Shown here: piece by piece, positions 10,739-21,876 of the stretch
Numbering within the stretch: position 1 is the stretch's first letter
Layout of the letters: each line of letters opens with the position of its first letter
Assembly: GCA_964036315.1 (NCBI GenBank)
Contig: OZ038485.1
Span: 102,193,341-102,257,340 of the forward strand
DNA from: Acanthosepion esculentum
Lineage: Eukaryota > Mollusca > Cephalopoda > Sepiida > Sepiidae
Direction: 5' to 3'
DNA: 64,000 nucleotides
Position numbers and translations under genes: made by a program
Notes under the pieces: model-generated
Database searches by the model: none
What the model was told of the DNA's origin: nothing
Seen by the model: only the letters and a program-made list of their open reading frames with translations

Positions 10739-11935
10739 TGTCCCCTCAGCCTGTAGGCAATCATGGCTCTCCACAATTTCCTGTCCTTAGTAGTAAATTT
10801 TGTCTTTTTGTTATTTCTCCTAAACCTTGTTCCGCCATCCATTTACTCAAGTTCATTAAGTAGGTTATGTGTTGTTTTACTCTATCTCTCTTGCACTCAA
10901 TCCATCCTGTGAGTATCAGATTTTCCAAGCCCTCCTTCCTCATTACGTGCTCCAGAAATTTCAACTATCACTTCCTGATGCTAATTATAATGTTCCTTTT
11001 TGCTTCCATTTTCTCTAAAATCTCATCATTGCTCCCATGTTCAGTTCATAATATTCTCAGCATCTGTCTGTAGAACCATGTTGCTTCAAGTACATTTTTG
11101 AGGAGATTGTGCAGCATTCACTGCCATATAGGAGGACACATATGACATAACAGTTCAGTACTTGGTTCTTTTTTTCTAACAAAGTTTTTCTGTTTCTTAA
11201 TACTCTGCTTAGCTTTTGGAATGCATCTTTGGCTATAACAATGTGTCTTTGGATTTCAGTGTCACAATTTTTGTCCTCTGTTAGAACACTTCCCAGTTAT
11301 TTACATTGTTGTACTTGTTTGATTTTGGAATCTCCAATTTGTAATTTGCATGTTGGTCTGTTCCTTTTGCTAACAACCATGCATTCTATCTTCTTATGGT
11401 TGATATTTAATCCTTTCTTCTCACTTCCCTTCACTACTTTCTGTAGGAACTTTTGTAGTATTTTTTCCATATCTACTATAAACACTGTGTCATCTGCATG
11501 TCTTATGTTAAGATTGTGGCCACCAATAATGAATTATGGTAGTACTTCTAATTCTCTCAGAATAACCTCACTGTATAGGTTGAATAAATCCAATGAGAAA
11601 ACATATCCTTGTCTTACACCCCTTTTTTTTATATATATTTACCAAACTCATTTTCTATCCATATGCAGGCAGTTTGCTGCCAATATAGGTTCTGGATTAT
11701 TCTAATATCCTTCCCAAATATATCAAGGTTGCTGAGCAGTTATAACAGATCTTTGTGGCATACTTTATTGAATGCCTTTGCATAATCTATAAAACACAGG
11801 TACACATCCTTCTGCATTTGTGTTGCTCTATCATTCTGACCATAAATATTGTATTCCTTGTTCCAGTGTCTTTAATGAGCCCACACTGTTCTTGTCTTAA
11901 GTGGTCCAAAGGAGAGTACAATCATTTTGTTAAGA
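10739..11935 (-). pseudogene. RTE-like LINE reverse transcriptase, longest copy in the window
   Basis: Minus strand, polymerase motifs in order from the right. Motif A is FIDYAKAFNKV (about 11761-11793). A motif-B-like block follows (GV..DMFSHW, degraded, near 11620). Motif C is RHADDTVFIVDME, whose ADD codons sit at 11489-11497. After these come the linker GLNINHKKIECMVVSKRN, a cysteine-poor CKLQIGDSKIKQ block, and the C-terminal segment with RKEGLENLILTGWIECKRDR and LSKWMAEQGLGEITKRQ. The enzyme would copy element RNA into DNA at a nicked target. Endonuclease and most fingers sequence are absent. Several stops and frameshifts make it a dead 5'-truncated copy. Confidence 0.85.
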
Positions 11936-12139
11936 TTAAATAGCTGGGTATTTATCTGGATAGACCATATGTTTATAGGTGTGTGAATAAAATTGTTGAG
12001 AATCCAATGGAATAATAAATATGAGATAATTTGAAAGGGTTTGTCTCACTAATGTAGATTTTATTCTTGTGAAAGTTTTTCCTGATGATGCCAATTCATT
12101 AGCAAAACCTATTAAAGTAAACATTTTACAAATTGTCTT

Positions 12140-12141
<2 letters not shown>

Positions 12142-12191
<50 letters not shown>
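12142..12191. repeat. (TA)n microsatellite
   Basis: About 50 bp of TA, directly abutting the maT element. The element's target-site TA lies at its edge. Confidence 0.95.
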
Positions 12192-12194
<3 letters not shown>

Positions 12195-13056
12195 GGTTCA
12201 GTGGGTAAATTGTTGCCATTTTATATTTTTAATTTCGCACATGCACATTGTTTGTTTTTTATTTTGTTGACTGCACAGTATAGTAGGGTTAGTGGGACAC
12301 CATCTGTGAGAAAAAGAGCACCATGATGCAATTCGCTCCACCAGAAATTTGAAAACAGCATACTGTACTGCTTGGCTGTAAAGCATGCTGGAAGCTCCAA
12401 TACAAACATTTCAGAGTGTTTGGGTGTCAATCTGAGGACAGTGCAGAGGATTTGGAAAGAGCTGGATGATTATAAAGGTGTTTGGAGTGATCACTGGTGA
12501 TGGTGACGTTATACCTCCATTCATCTTCCCACAGGGTCTCAGACTCAACACGGAGACCTACATCAAGTGCCTTGAAGAGGTAGTGCTGCTCTGGGTCAAG
12601 AGGGTTGCTGCTGGAAGACCCTATGTCTAGCAACAGGACTCTGCACCATGCCAAACAAGCAGGCGAACCCAGTCATGGCTGTTAGACAATTTCTGCGATC
12701 ACATCACCCCTTACATCTGGCCACCTAACTCCCCAAACTGCAACCCCCTTGATTATTATGTGTGGGGTGTAGTTGAGCAAGAGACCAACAAAACTCCTTG
12801 TGACACCAAAGATGGACTGAAGATGAGGATTATGACAGCATTCGTGAACAAACAGAGGCTGTCCAGAAGAGTTGCAGGAGATTCCGAAGTCATCGGGAGG
12901 CCATGGTTGAAGCAAATAGCGATTTTATTGATTAAATTTACTCTCTAGCATTTTAGATATTTTTGTATAATTTTAGTAAATATATCTGTTAAAATGAAAT
13001 GTCAGTGTTATTTTCATTTCTGCATAATGTAGACGACAATTTATCCATCGCACCTG
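12192..13056 (+). mobile_element. maT-type (DD37D) mariner-like transposon, internally deleted
   Basis: The element is 865 bp with inverted ends CAGGGTTCAGTGGGTAAATT and (reverse complement) CAGGTGCGATGGATAAATT, and TA on both sides (12190-12191, 13057-13058). The transposase remnant reads GVNLRTVQRIWKELDD (N-terminal HTH region), then jumps to VFGVITGDGDVIPPF. QQDSAP has its D at 12637-12639, and NPLDYYVWG has its D at 12751-12753. Thirty-seven residues separate these two aspartates, the spacing of the maT clade. The segment with the first catalytic aspartate is deleted, a TAG at 12628-12630 replaces the codon before QQD, and a further D in SPD is N. It is non-functional as protein but keeps both ends, so it could have been moved in trans. 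Confidence 0.88.
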
Positions 13057-13084
13057 TAGTTTTAAGGTATATTTATGGGTTAAA

Positions 13085-13340
13085 TTGGTCAATATCAGGG
13101 ATAGATCACATATAAGTATAAAAGTGGACTAAGTTCAACACCCAGCGGCAACAGTCTCTTTCATGCTTAAACACAATCTTCAGGCCATGTGTGTTGCGTA
13201 TTGGCTTGACTATTTATATATGCATATATAGTCAACACCCAGCACTGACAATCTATTTCATGATTAAATGCAATCTTCTGGCCATTTATATATGCTGGGT
13301 ATAGACCTCAACGTCCACTTATATGTGTACAAGCATACAC
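13085..13340. repeat. Two diverged units of the CAACACCCAGC foldback-family repeat
   Basis: CAACACCCAGCGGCAACAGTC with CAATCTTCAGGCCAT (about 13137-13180) and CAACACCCAGCACTGACAATC with CAATCTTCTGGCCAT (about 13232-13290) match each other. They also match the arm of the hairpin at 34720-34870 and the segment near 42890. It appears to be a short interspersed non-coding family. Confidence 0.55.
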
Positions 13341-13764
13341 AGAGGTGTATCTTGAAAATATAGAATATTATGGAAAAGTTAAAAAATTTTGTAATTCTGT
13401 TAACAAAGTGTAACTGTCATATATCCTAGATTCATTACACTTTAAGTGAAATATTTCAAGCAGTTTTTTCTTTTAAGTCTGATTATGGCTTACAGCTTAT
13501 GAAAATAAAAAAATCTCAAAATATTAGAATACTTCATAAGATGAATTAAGAAAAAAGGAATTATGATACAGAAATGTCAACGTTCTTGTTTGGGAGAGAA
13601 GTGTACAGAACATTATCAAGAAATCAAAAGAAAATGGTTGAATCTGTCAATACAGCAATAAAAACAATATCTTCACTCATGACAGTAATTGACATAATTT
13701 CAGTTAACACTATGAAAATAGTGTTCTCTAAATTCTTCCAGTTGCTAAGGACATTTTGATTTGT

Positions 13765-14020
13765 TATTATTAGTTACTTCATTTAATAAATTCATTTTGT
13801 TTTGCCTTGAAAAAGTCCACATCGGACAAAATGCGTCAGCAACTATTACAGTTTTCCTGTTGTCTTTTAAATTCCTTTTGGTTGTAGTTGTGATGTTGTT
13901 CGTGAGTAGAATAATATATTTTTTTTTATTCACCGGGTTTGTCAGGAAGAACAGCTCTTTTGTTTTGGAATATTTTATGAGCCTTTTGTTTCACATTGAA
14001 AATGAAATAGGGATATACTG
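13765..14020 (-). pseudogene. Penelope-like element fragment
   Basis: The minus strand reads a degraded KRLIKYSKTKELFFLTNP, then KKYIILLTNNITTTT. This matches the + strand fragment at 14365-14500, and together the two form an inverted pair. The sequence after it (TCCGATGTGGACTTTTTCAAG) resembles the non-coding 3' portions of such elements. No catalytic residues remain. Confidence 0.55.
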
Positions 14021-14104
14021 ATGATGCTTTATTGATATATCCCTGTGATACTAACTTACTGGATCTTGTAGATAAACAAAACTAAACACACAAGAGAATT
14101 CACG

Positions 14105-14546
14105 TATGGAATAGAAAAAAAAACAATACTTTAACTTTCTTAGACATCATGTTACACTGAGTTAACAACAGCCTAGAACTTAGTGTCCACCAAAAATCAA
14201 CCAATAAAAATGACTTAATAAACTTCTATTCCCATCATAACAATGAAATAAAATCTGGAATGATCACTGGATTCTATTTAAGAGCACTCAGAATTTGCAG
14301 CCCTTAATATTTACATGAAGAGGAGAAATATATTGAGAATACATTTAAGGCCCTTCAATACCCTAACTATATCATTTTCAATGTGAAACAAAAGTCTCAT
14401 AAAATATTCCAAAATAGAAGAGCTGTCCTTCCTGACAAACCTAATGAATCAAAAAAATATATTATTCTGCCCACTAACTCTGTCACAGATAAAACCAAAA
14501 TGAATTTATCTAAACTCAACATAAAATTTGTCACAACTACATCTAA

Positions 14547-14565
<19 letters not shown>
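14105..14565 (+). pseudogene. Penelope-like element, C-terminal reverse-transcriptase fragment
   Basis: The + strand gives FLDIMLH*VNNSLELSVHQK, then NDLINFYSHHNNEIKSG and GFYLRALRICSP. Next come HEEEKYIENTFKALQYPNY and a lysine-rich KKYIILPTNSV block. The FLD..., N.FYSHHN... and YIE..F..L.YP wording is characteristic of the thumb region after the Penelope-like polymerase core. Internal stops are present at V-stop-VNN and P-stop-Y. It runs into (TA)n at 14551-14590. It has neither the catalytic motif nor the GIY-YIG domain. Confidence 0.75.
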
Positions 14566-14594
<29 letters not shown>

Positions 14595-14599
14595 GTGAG

Positions 14600-15500
14600 C
14601 CACAAATATATCCTTGTATTAAATTTGATATTGTCTGGAAAATATTTAAATAATGTTTTTTTCTTTTCTTTTCCAGCAAATACTTGTCTTTAGTAAATAT
14701 TATGAATTAAATACTAAATTGAATGATGGATAAAATCCATTTTTTCAAAAATATAATTTTATAAACTTGGAATTAAATGCAACTTGTTTTTTTTTTTTTT
14801 TTTCACTTAGTCAAATAGAGAACATGTATTATCAACAGTTTTCCCCATCTTCACTGCTAAAATGGTGGCAGGTGGAGTTTCATATGACATCAAATTATTT
14901 ACTTTGTTCTCCTCAATGTTAAAAATCTAACATATCCCTAGAAATGGAAAACAATATTCATTCCTTCAGTATTCCTTATCAGTCGTATATGTTTTCTCTC
15001 CATTTTTCAGACAACGATGACCTCACTGGTGATAGGGGGGGAAAAAAGCCTCACATCATTTAAATAGAAAATGTAGAAAATACTCTCAACTACTAAAATG
15101 AGACACAAAAAGCTCTCCAAATTTCATAAAGCATGTTTCATATTTTTTGTGATTTTTTTTTTTTTTCTGAAATGCCATTAGTTGAATGAATTAAAGCAAT
15201 CAATTGATTTTATGATAATTTGTTTTCCACTCAGTCATGCTGTCTCATTTAGTCAATTGCCGTCTATTTTAAATTGAAATGAAGATTTGTCGAAGCAAAT
15301 AAGGACAGTTTCCTACAGATAATACAGATTTTTGTTTTGTCTTTTTTTTTTTAATGGGGTCACTTATTCTCTTGAAACATTTGTAATCAGTTTAAACTCG
15401 ATTAGACTTTGAGAAAAAAAAATGTCTTCTATCAGTCAGTTTTGTTCCAAGCTTTTTAATTTCATTATTTTCTATATTCATTTCTGTTAAAAGAAAAATC
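14600..15500. other. No gene seen; poly-T tracts
   Basis: AT-rich, with T-runs near 14787-14802 and 15157-15166. No reading frame or repeat was recognised. Confidence 0.45.
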
Positions 15501-15503
15501 ACC

Positions 15504-15725
15504 TTTGGCGTTATGAGTAGTGTAAGCACTATCAGTGTGCTGTTATCTTTGTTCACTTTCCACTAATACCCTTAGAAAAGGTATGACTCTAGTTTTCTCC
15601 AGTTATATATTAAACAACAAAGAAGACTGGGTTCTCAGCCAGTTTTGAAGAAGGGAAAATTTGTATTGAAATGCTTGTAAGTAATAGACTGGGCAAGCAG
15701 TCCAGGACAATTCTAAATGAAGATA
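15504..15725 (+). mobile_element. SINE body fragment, GCAGTCCAGGACAATTC type
   Basis: It carries the shared core (ACCCTTAGAAAAGGTATGACT), then AGAAGACTGGGTTCTCAGCC and GGGCAAGCAGTCCAGGAC. Related copies are at 46190 and 61340. It has no clear tRNA head. Confidence 0.6.
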
Positions 15726-15736
15726 GACGGCTCTAA

Positions 15737-16057
15737 TTATTTACATTCTGACTATTGTCATCATCTTTGTTGCTGTTATTACATTTCAGCTGATGTGCCC
15801 TCATCAGGTGTATGTTGTTCTGGGCAACTTACAGGGAATTTCAAATTGAGTCCTTTATTTAATTTTAGGGGATTGTTCTCATTCCACCACCCAAGTCTAG
15901 AGATATCTTGTCTAGTTCTTATTTTTAATACTACTCAATTTATGCTCGCCTTGTTTTCAAGTACACACTGCCCAGCCCAGGGATTGACCTCACAATTACC
16001 GTGTTATTAAAATTCACAAACCAATGCTTTAATCCACTAGGTTATTGTCCTATGGGA
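15737..16057 (-). mobile_element. tRNA-derived SINE, GATGAGGACAATAG family, near full length
   Basis: The tRNA-like head is at the right (CCTAGTGGATTAAAGCATTGG, box-B-like GAGGTCAATCCCTGG on the minus strand). The body runs to GATGATGACAATAGTCAGAA at the left. It abuts the RTE fragment that starts at 16178. Confidence 0.7.
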
Positions 16058-16177
16058 CAATTCTGTGTGGAGAATTGCCTTAAATCTAATCTGCCTGCTG
16101 ATGAGTGCTGCTGTGCTTGTCATGCTTGATTGCGCTCATTGATGTTTCTCACAATGGCTAAAGTATTGTAATAACAA

Positions 16178-16872
16178 CAACAAAGATGAAGACAATAGTC
16201 TGCATGGTCATCAGCAAAAAGATGAGCGTGAGATGCGATTTACAGCTCGGGGACACTAAAATCAAGCGTATGCGGAAATTTAAATATCTGGAAAGTGTTC
16301 TGAAAGAAGATAGTGCAATACTGAAATTCAAAGATGTATTAGGATGGCCAAAGACGCATTCCAAAAGCTAGGCAGCATATAACGAGACAGGAGGATTTCA
16401 TTGGTAACAAAGAAAAGAGTTCTGACCAGCTATGTGACATCTGTCCTTCTTTACAGCAGCGAATGTTGGACGGTTTCCTCAAAGATGAAGAAGAGACTCG
16501 AGGCAACAGAGGTGTAGTTCTACAGAAGGATGCTAAGGATACCATGAACAGAACATGTGAGCAACAATGAGGTTTTGAAGAGGCTGCAAACAAAAGGGAA
16601 ATTCATACTTAACATCAGGAACAGGCAGCTGAAATTTCTGGGATACCTAATAAGAAAGGAGGGCCTGGAAAATCTGATATTCACAGGGTGGAGAGAGGGA
16701 AAGAGGGACAAGGGAAAGCAATATGTGACATACTTAATGGGCTTAAGCAAGTGGATGGCAGAACAGGGTGTATGAGAAATAACAAAAAGTCAAAGCCTAT
16801 TGAGAGCTACAAGGGACAGGAGGCAGTGGAGAGCTATGATTGCCTACATCCTGAAGGGGCACGGCACATAAA
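16178..16872 (+). pseudogene. RTE-like LINE, C-terminal fragment
   Basis: The + strand reads MVISKKMSVRCDLQLGDTKI, FKYLESVLKED, a frameshift, then LEATEV-like sequence. It continues with RQLKFLGYLIRKEGLENLIF and REGKRDKGKQYVTYLMGLSK. It begins after motif C (catalytic ADD absent) and ends at GGGGCACGGCACAT, the usual 3' end of this family here. Frame changes near 16370 and 16560 make it a pseudogene. Confidence 0.8.
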
Positions 16873-16896
16873 AAGACTGCATATAAATGACTCCTC

Positions 16897-17241
16897 CATT
16901 TACATTATTCGGACTAGTATTTCCAGATATTGAACTCACACTTTTTGATACTGTCACTGGATCTAACTAATGCCTTTATCCACTGGTTAAGGCGGTGGAG
17001 AACTTGGAGAGGGGAATTAACAGGAGATAACTGATAACTGACATCCATTAGACATGGCACATGGAACTAGAACAGTTTACCCCAGCAAGCAATATAAAGG
17101 GCTCAGTTTGACATTCCAACCACCTGAAGAAGGCCGTACAATGGCTGAAACATTGTGATAAATATGTCAACAAAGATGAGGACAATAATCCGAATAATGT
17201 AAATAGTGTACATAATACCCCATCTCAGAAATATAGAAAAA
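16897..17241. mobile_element. Foldback pair of GATGAGGACAATAG SINE fragments
   Basis: 16897-16985 is a minus-strand, internally deleted copy (TTACATTATTCGGACTAG joined to GAACTCACACTTTTTGATAC). From 16986 a + strand copy runs GGTTAAGGCGGTGGAGAACT to GGACAATAATCCGAATAATG. The two meet at TTATCCACTG|GTTAAGG. A head-to-head arrangement like this also occurs at 54222. Confidence 0.7.
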
Positions 17242-17589
17242 TAACTCCTCATCCTGGAAATTCAAATAAAAATGAGATGCGCTCACTTTTGCGCTAGATA
17301 TGCTTATTGTCATACATGTGTGGCTCCTATAACTATAATTGTTTTATGAGACTTGGGATCATGAAAAAATTAACATAATTGCATGTTTATGAAAGAAAAA
17401 AACGTGTATGCATAATGAAAACTCATTTAAAATCAAATAGCCCCTGATAACATCTTTGAATATTTGCTACTAAATTTCTATCTTGACTCATACATTTGGC
17501 TTTGTTGGATGAATGTCTGTTTGGGCCTTGAGGTTCATTGATTTAATATGTCAACTCTTGTTTGGGTCATTGTAATGTCAGCCTGGGAA

Positions 17590-17760
17590 CTTCGATATGG
17601 TCTAATGGTTAGCAAACTTGTTTTGCTAGATCAATTGTGACTGAATAATGAGTTCAATTTCTACTGAGTGCCCAACACTTTCGGCCTTGTGCCACATTGA
17701 GACCTATGAAAGTGAGTTTATACATTTTCGTTGTTCCTGAGAACCGACAAAAAAAATATT
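17590..17760 (+). mobile_element. tRNA-derived SINE, distinct family
   Basis: Box-A-like TGGTCTAATGGTTAGC and box-B-like GAGTTCAATTTCTAC lie about 45 bp apart. They are followed by a short body ending GTTCCTGAGAACCGAC and an A-rich tail. It lacks the GGGAAAGGTATGAAT core, so it is a separate family. Confidence 0.6.
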
Positions 17761-18904
17761 AAAAGCTATTTATCTATTAGATTGTTTATTGGAATGGTTC
17801 GCAAAATATCAGTTAATTACCAATCAATTCGAACTTTATAAAATATTAAATAAGGATTTCTGTATAGTTGGTTCATATATTTTATAACTGAGTAAATATT
17901 TATAAATCTATGAATAAAAAATTGTTTTCATATTTATTTCTTTATAAATTGGTAAATGATAAATATTGCAATAGTTTTAATACAATTGTATTAGATTTTA
18001 GAATGTTGTAAATAAAATTATTTTTGTAAATGGACAATCTAATAAATAGTGTTTTTAATATTTTTGTTGTTAAATCTCAAGAACAAAAAATATGTATAAA
18101 TTCACTTTCATCATGTTTAGTTTTTATTACAATTCTGATCATTGATTTTTAAAACCATAAACATTACTGAGGAATGAAGGTAGTTAAAATAATAGTGGTG
18201 TCAAGGGAAAAACTGTCCTTTTGACATACTGTTTTTTTGTGGGCACAAAGTCTAAAGATTGCCTTTGGCTTAACTTAATTCTTAAATTGATGTCAATTAT
18301 AAATATATTGTACCCTAGTTTTTTTTTTTTAATAAGTTCACCTAAGGCAAGGTCTAAGAGCCACTCAAGGTTGAGGGTTACTAAATAAAGTTCTTGTATG
18401 GTTGCAAGAGGAGGAAGTAAGTGCAACTTATGAGGATATGTAGGATAGATAATGGATGACCTAGAATTGAAGAGGTTAAGATATGTAGTGATTAAGGAAG
18501 CATCTTCTCAAGGATCTCTTCCACAAAGTAGCAAATTTGATAACTGCAATGCCCCCAAAAAGCAAAAAGTTAAATCTGCTAATAGAAAATTAAATTTTAA
18601 TTTACACAATATTCATGATTTATTGAGGCCATTGAATAAATGATTGTTTGAAAAGAGACCTCCTTTATTTTTGTCATGACTTTCTTCATTAATAAAGGTT
18701 TACAAAGTCTTTCTAAAGGCCAAATTTAATACGGCGCCTTGTGAAGATTATACTTAGTTATCTTTGTTAATGCTCACAGCCTCCTAAAATAGTCCTAGTG
18801 AGATCTATCTTCAAATTTCATCATGGTTGATTTGTCAAAGGTGATTTCTCAGCATTAGCCTGAAGAGAGAATTCAAGCATGCAACACTGTTGAGAAGTAT
18901 TTAC
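17761..18904. other. No gene seen
   Basis: AT-rich sequence with a T-run at about 18320. No recognisable feature was found. Confidence 0.45.
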
Positions 18905-19385
18905 ACTTCATTATTCAGACTGTTGTCCTCATCTTTGTTGTTACATTCACAACATTTCGGCTGTTGTAAGCTCTGGCCTTCTTCAGGTGATATTTGTTGG
19001 AATTTAGAATGGAACCCTTTATTTAATCCATGAGGTCATTCAGTTATGTGCCATGCATGATACACGCATAGGCGATCATCTATTTTTCGATACATGACTG
19101 ATGAGGCATATTTTTCCCCACAGTAGGTTGCCATTTCTTTCTGCGGTAGACCAGTTGCCATCCAAGGCTATAGAACCCAGTCTGTCTTGATATTTATCCA
19201 TAGCTGGGGGGGGGAGAAGAAGTGCATTCATACCTTTCCCAAGAGTATTAGCATGTAAGTGAATGTAATGGATTCAACTGGAATTCAAACTCGGCTCTCT
19301 GATTCCTCAATCCCAGCTGCTACGCATGACTCCCCCATGCCTCCTAGTCCATGGGGTAGATTGTTCTAATCCTATGTATTATGTC
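18905..19385 (-). mobile_element. GATGAGGACAATAG SINE split by another SINE
   Basis: The minus-strand element runs from GATGAGGACAACAGTCTGAA at the left to CCTTTATTTAATCCATGAGG at 19035. It resumes with TCCATGGGGTAGATTGTTC at 19348. The break is filled by the tRNA-Arg-like SINE 19036-19347, flanked by a 9-bp near-perfect duplication (TCCATGAGG / TCCATGGGG). Confidence 0.75.
19036..19347 (-). mobile_element. tRNA-Arg-like SINE nested in another SINE
   Basis: Full-length minus-strand copy. The end at 19041 reads GGCACATAACTG on the minus strand. The core CTCTTGGGAAAGGTATGAAT is intact, and the tRNA-like head lies at the right (reverse complement of CTCCCCCATGCCTCC). The 9-bp target duplication noted in the host element shows retroposition directly. 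Confidence 0.8.
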
Positions 19386-19389
19386 CCTA

Positions 19390-19590
19390 GGGTATTTGTG
19401 CATAAGTGAATATGACAAACTCTGATTAACAATTCCTAAATATTATCCATTACACTACCAGTATATCCAAGCTTACAACACCTGGTATTCCCAAGCGGTC
19501 ACCCACCTAGGTACTGACCAGGCTCAACATTGCTTAGCTTCAGTGATCTAGTGGGAGCCAGTGTTTTAACATGATGTGGTCATAAGTCAC
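19390..19590 (-). mobile_element. Composite 5S-tRNA SINE
   Basis: Minus strand: 5S-like GAAGCTAAGCAATGTTGAGCC, then GTCAGTACCTAGGTGGGTGA and GGGAATACCAGGTGTTGTAAG, then a shortened tRNA-like part. This is among the best preserved 5S internal promoter regions in the window. Confidence 0.8.
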
Positions 19591-19904
19591 AACTCTTGGG
19601 AAGCTGTGACAGGGTTTGAGCATACTGATAATGTTCAACTATTGATTATGTGCCCAGAAAGTGTAACTTAAGTCTGCTCAGAAGAGTTGCAGTATAAGCC
19701 ACAGACTGGCTCTGTGGGCATTGAAACACAAATCTGCCTGAGTCCGTAACAGTGATTAGATAGCCACTTATGTTGATGAAGGAGAAAACCAAGTCTTAAC
19801 TCAAAAAAAGAATTTGTGTACTCTGTGCTATCTTTCAAAAATATGGTAATTGTTTGCACTTTGTTATGTTAAACAGTGGTTTATGTAGATTGAATGGGAA
19901 GATA

Positions 19905-20225
19905 ACAGTTAACTCAGGGAAACATCCTCTTGGGAGTCTGTTCCACAGGGCAGTGGTTCATGGGAAGAAACTGAGTGGAACTTAGATCTTGGCAATGGAA
20001 TATGGAAGGAATGTGGGTGGTTTTCTATTATGTAAGTGGCATGGCAGGTCTTAGCTGTGAAGGTCAGACCTGGCAGAAACAAGGAATATAGTTCATCTGA
20101 GCACTTTCTGTAGAAGTAGAGATAGAGCAATGAGAGACTTGCCAGTGAGAGAGAGAGAGAGAGAGAGGTTGGAGGGTAGAAAATAATTCTTCTTCAACAA
20201 GGATTCGGAAACACTTCCTATTGCT
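19905..20225 (-). pseudogene. CR1/Jockey-like LINE, C-terminal tail fragment
   Basis: The minus-strand frame reads LYFYRKCSDELYSLFLPG, then HSFHIPLPRSKFHSVSSHE. This is the F.RYY...CS.EL... and H.F.I.LPR pattern near the C-terminus of CR1/Jockey-type polyproteins in molluscs. A (GA)n stretch interrupts it at 20143-20166. It is a dead fragment, assigned by pattern memory. Confidence 0.55.
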
Positions 20226-20249
20226 ATTTACCTCCCTACACTCGTACAC

Positions 20250-21289
20250 TATGTAATTTGATGCCTATTAATATTGAGAATCAAGTTCACTGTCAATGGT
20301 TTCGGTGGAATAGGCAGCTAACTGTAATTCTATCATGAATCATTAATAAAGTGGATAAACCACTTTACAGTCATATTAGTAAGTGAAGCATGTAGCCACA
20401 AGTACTACTTAAATTAACTGTCTGCTCATAAAAATGTAGTAACATTTTTCAAACAATTTTTGAAGGTTAGCATTCATTAGAACTTCCTCTACCCATGACA
20501 CTTGTCAGAATAAAAAAAAAAATTATTTTTTTTTAGTATTGTCAAAGGGGAGTCTCATTCTTAATACAAGTTGTAGCAAATATATACTTTGTTTTTATTT
20601 ACAAATGTCAATTTTGAAACTGTGTACATGTAGTAGGGACATAGAAGGTGCTTATCTCCCTTTGGTTGAGATAAGTCACATGGGCTACTTAATGACATCA
20701 CTGGATACAGTGATGACAGTGGCAGTCAAATTCAGTTTGTTTTACAGCAGCCACCATGCAAGGTTGCTTTCTTTTAGCCTGGGCCAAGAGACCTAAGCTG
20801 AGGTTAAATCTGCCTCCACAACAGCTTACAAGCACATGGTGCTGTTTCCCTTTGGGAATATATCTTTTCCAGATATAGAATGAAATTCCAGCTTGCAGTC
20901 CTCAATTTGGGAAACCCAAGACTCGTTGTTTCCTATCCATGGAATATGCAATCGCCTGGGACATAGATGAATCTGGAGTCCTAGAAATGGGGAAAATTAA
21001 TATTTTTCCATAGCTCTCTCCTATTACAACATCATTGATAAATGTGTACTGTTGCATATTGGGAAATAAGGACATCATCATTAGTCCACAATTAAGAAGG
21101 ATATGAGCACAGTTTCATGGCTTTCCTTTTGTCTTTTGTCTAAATATTTTCAGGGTACTTATTCTAATGAGCTCTCCTCATTGGGATCTCAACAGCATGA
21201 ATTTAAGCGTACTAATAGATTGGCAATTAGGTCTCATTGTTTTACTGTTGAAATAGCTAGATGTAGTTGTAAGTCCTAATAGCTTCTTT
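20250..21289. other. No gene seen
   Basis: No recognisable family. Short random frames only. Confidence 0.4.
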
Positions 21290-21515
21290 TTTACACTTCT
21301 AACTTATGAAACTCTTCTGATTTCTTGGTTTCCTACCAACTACAATCTTAAAAAATTTAAATGCACCATCAATTGCCATCTTCTGTCTTCCTGAATTCTG
21401 TTCTTTTTATTGTCCGTTCTCCTCACTAAAGTTTTCTCATTGTCTTCCACTCCCAGTAGTGCATCTTAGTGGGATTACCACCTTGCTGAAATAAAATGAT
21501 TGAAAAAAATAAAAA
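21290..21515 (+). pseudogene. CR1/Jockey-like LINE 3' end
   Basis: It is related to the + strand copies at 37560 and 54520. The frame resembles LPTNYNLKKFKCTINCHLL followed by a stop, then a 3' UTR-like tail ending GAAATAAAATGATTG and an A-rich end. Only the last about 20 codons and the tail are present. Confidence 0.6.
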
Positions 21516-21539
21516 AAGTACTCTCTATCTATCTATCTA

Positions 21540-21543
21540 TCTA

Positions 21544-21576
<33 letters not shown>

Positions 21577-21817
21577 AATAAAAAGGAAAGAACAGTAAGA
21601 TATAAAATCCGGTGTTCTTATAGATATTTTTATTTTTACACAATAGTGCTCTATGTAAATTTAAATTTACAGAGCATTAATATTAAATTCGTTTGATGAG
21701 GAAATGGAACTAATGTCTTTGGTTTAATAACAAAATTAAATTCAGGGGCTTTAGCTTCCATTTCTGAAACATGGTCATCACTGTGTAGCGGTAAAACCAT
21801 ATTTTAAATCTATTAAT

Positions 21818-21870
<53 letters not shown>
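21540..21870. repeat. (TA)n microsatellites at 21543-21577 and 21824-21870
   Basis: Two TA runs separated by unique AT-rich sequence. Confidence 0.9.

Positions 21871-21874
<4 letters not shown>

Positions 21875-21876
<2 letters not shown>

Noticed and set aside
12069..12326. Possible small gene at the (TA)n edge
   Set aside because: The frame is mostly TA repeat and the 5' inverted end of the maT element.
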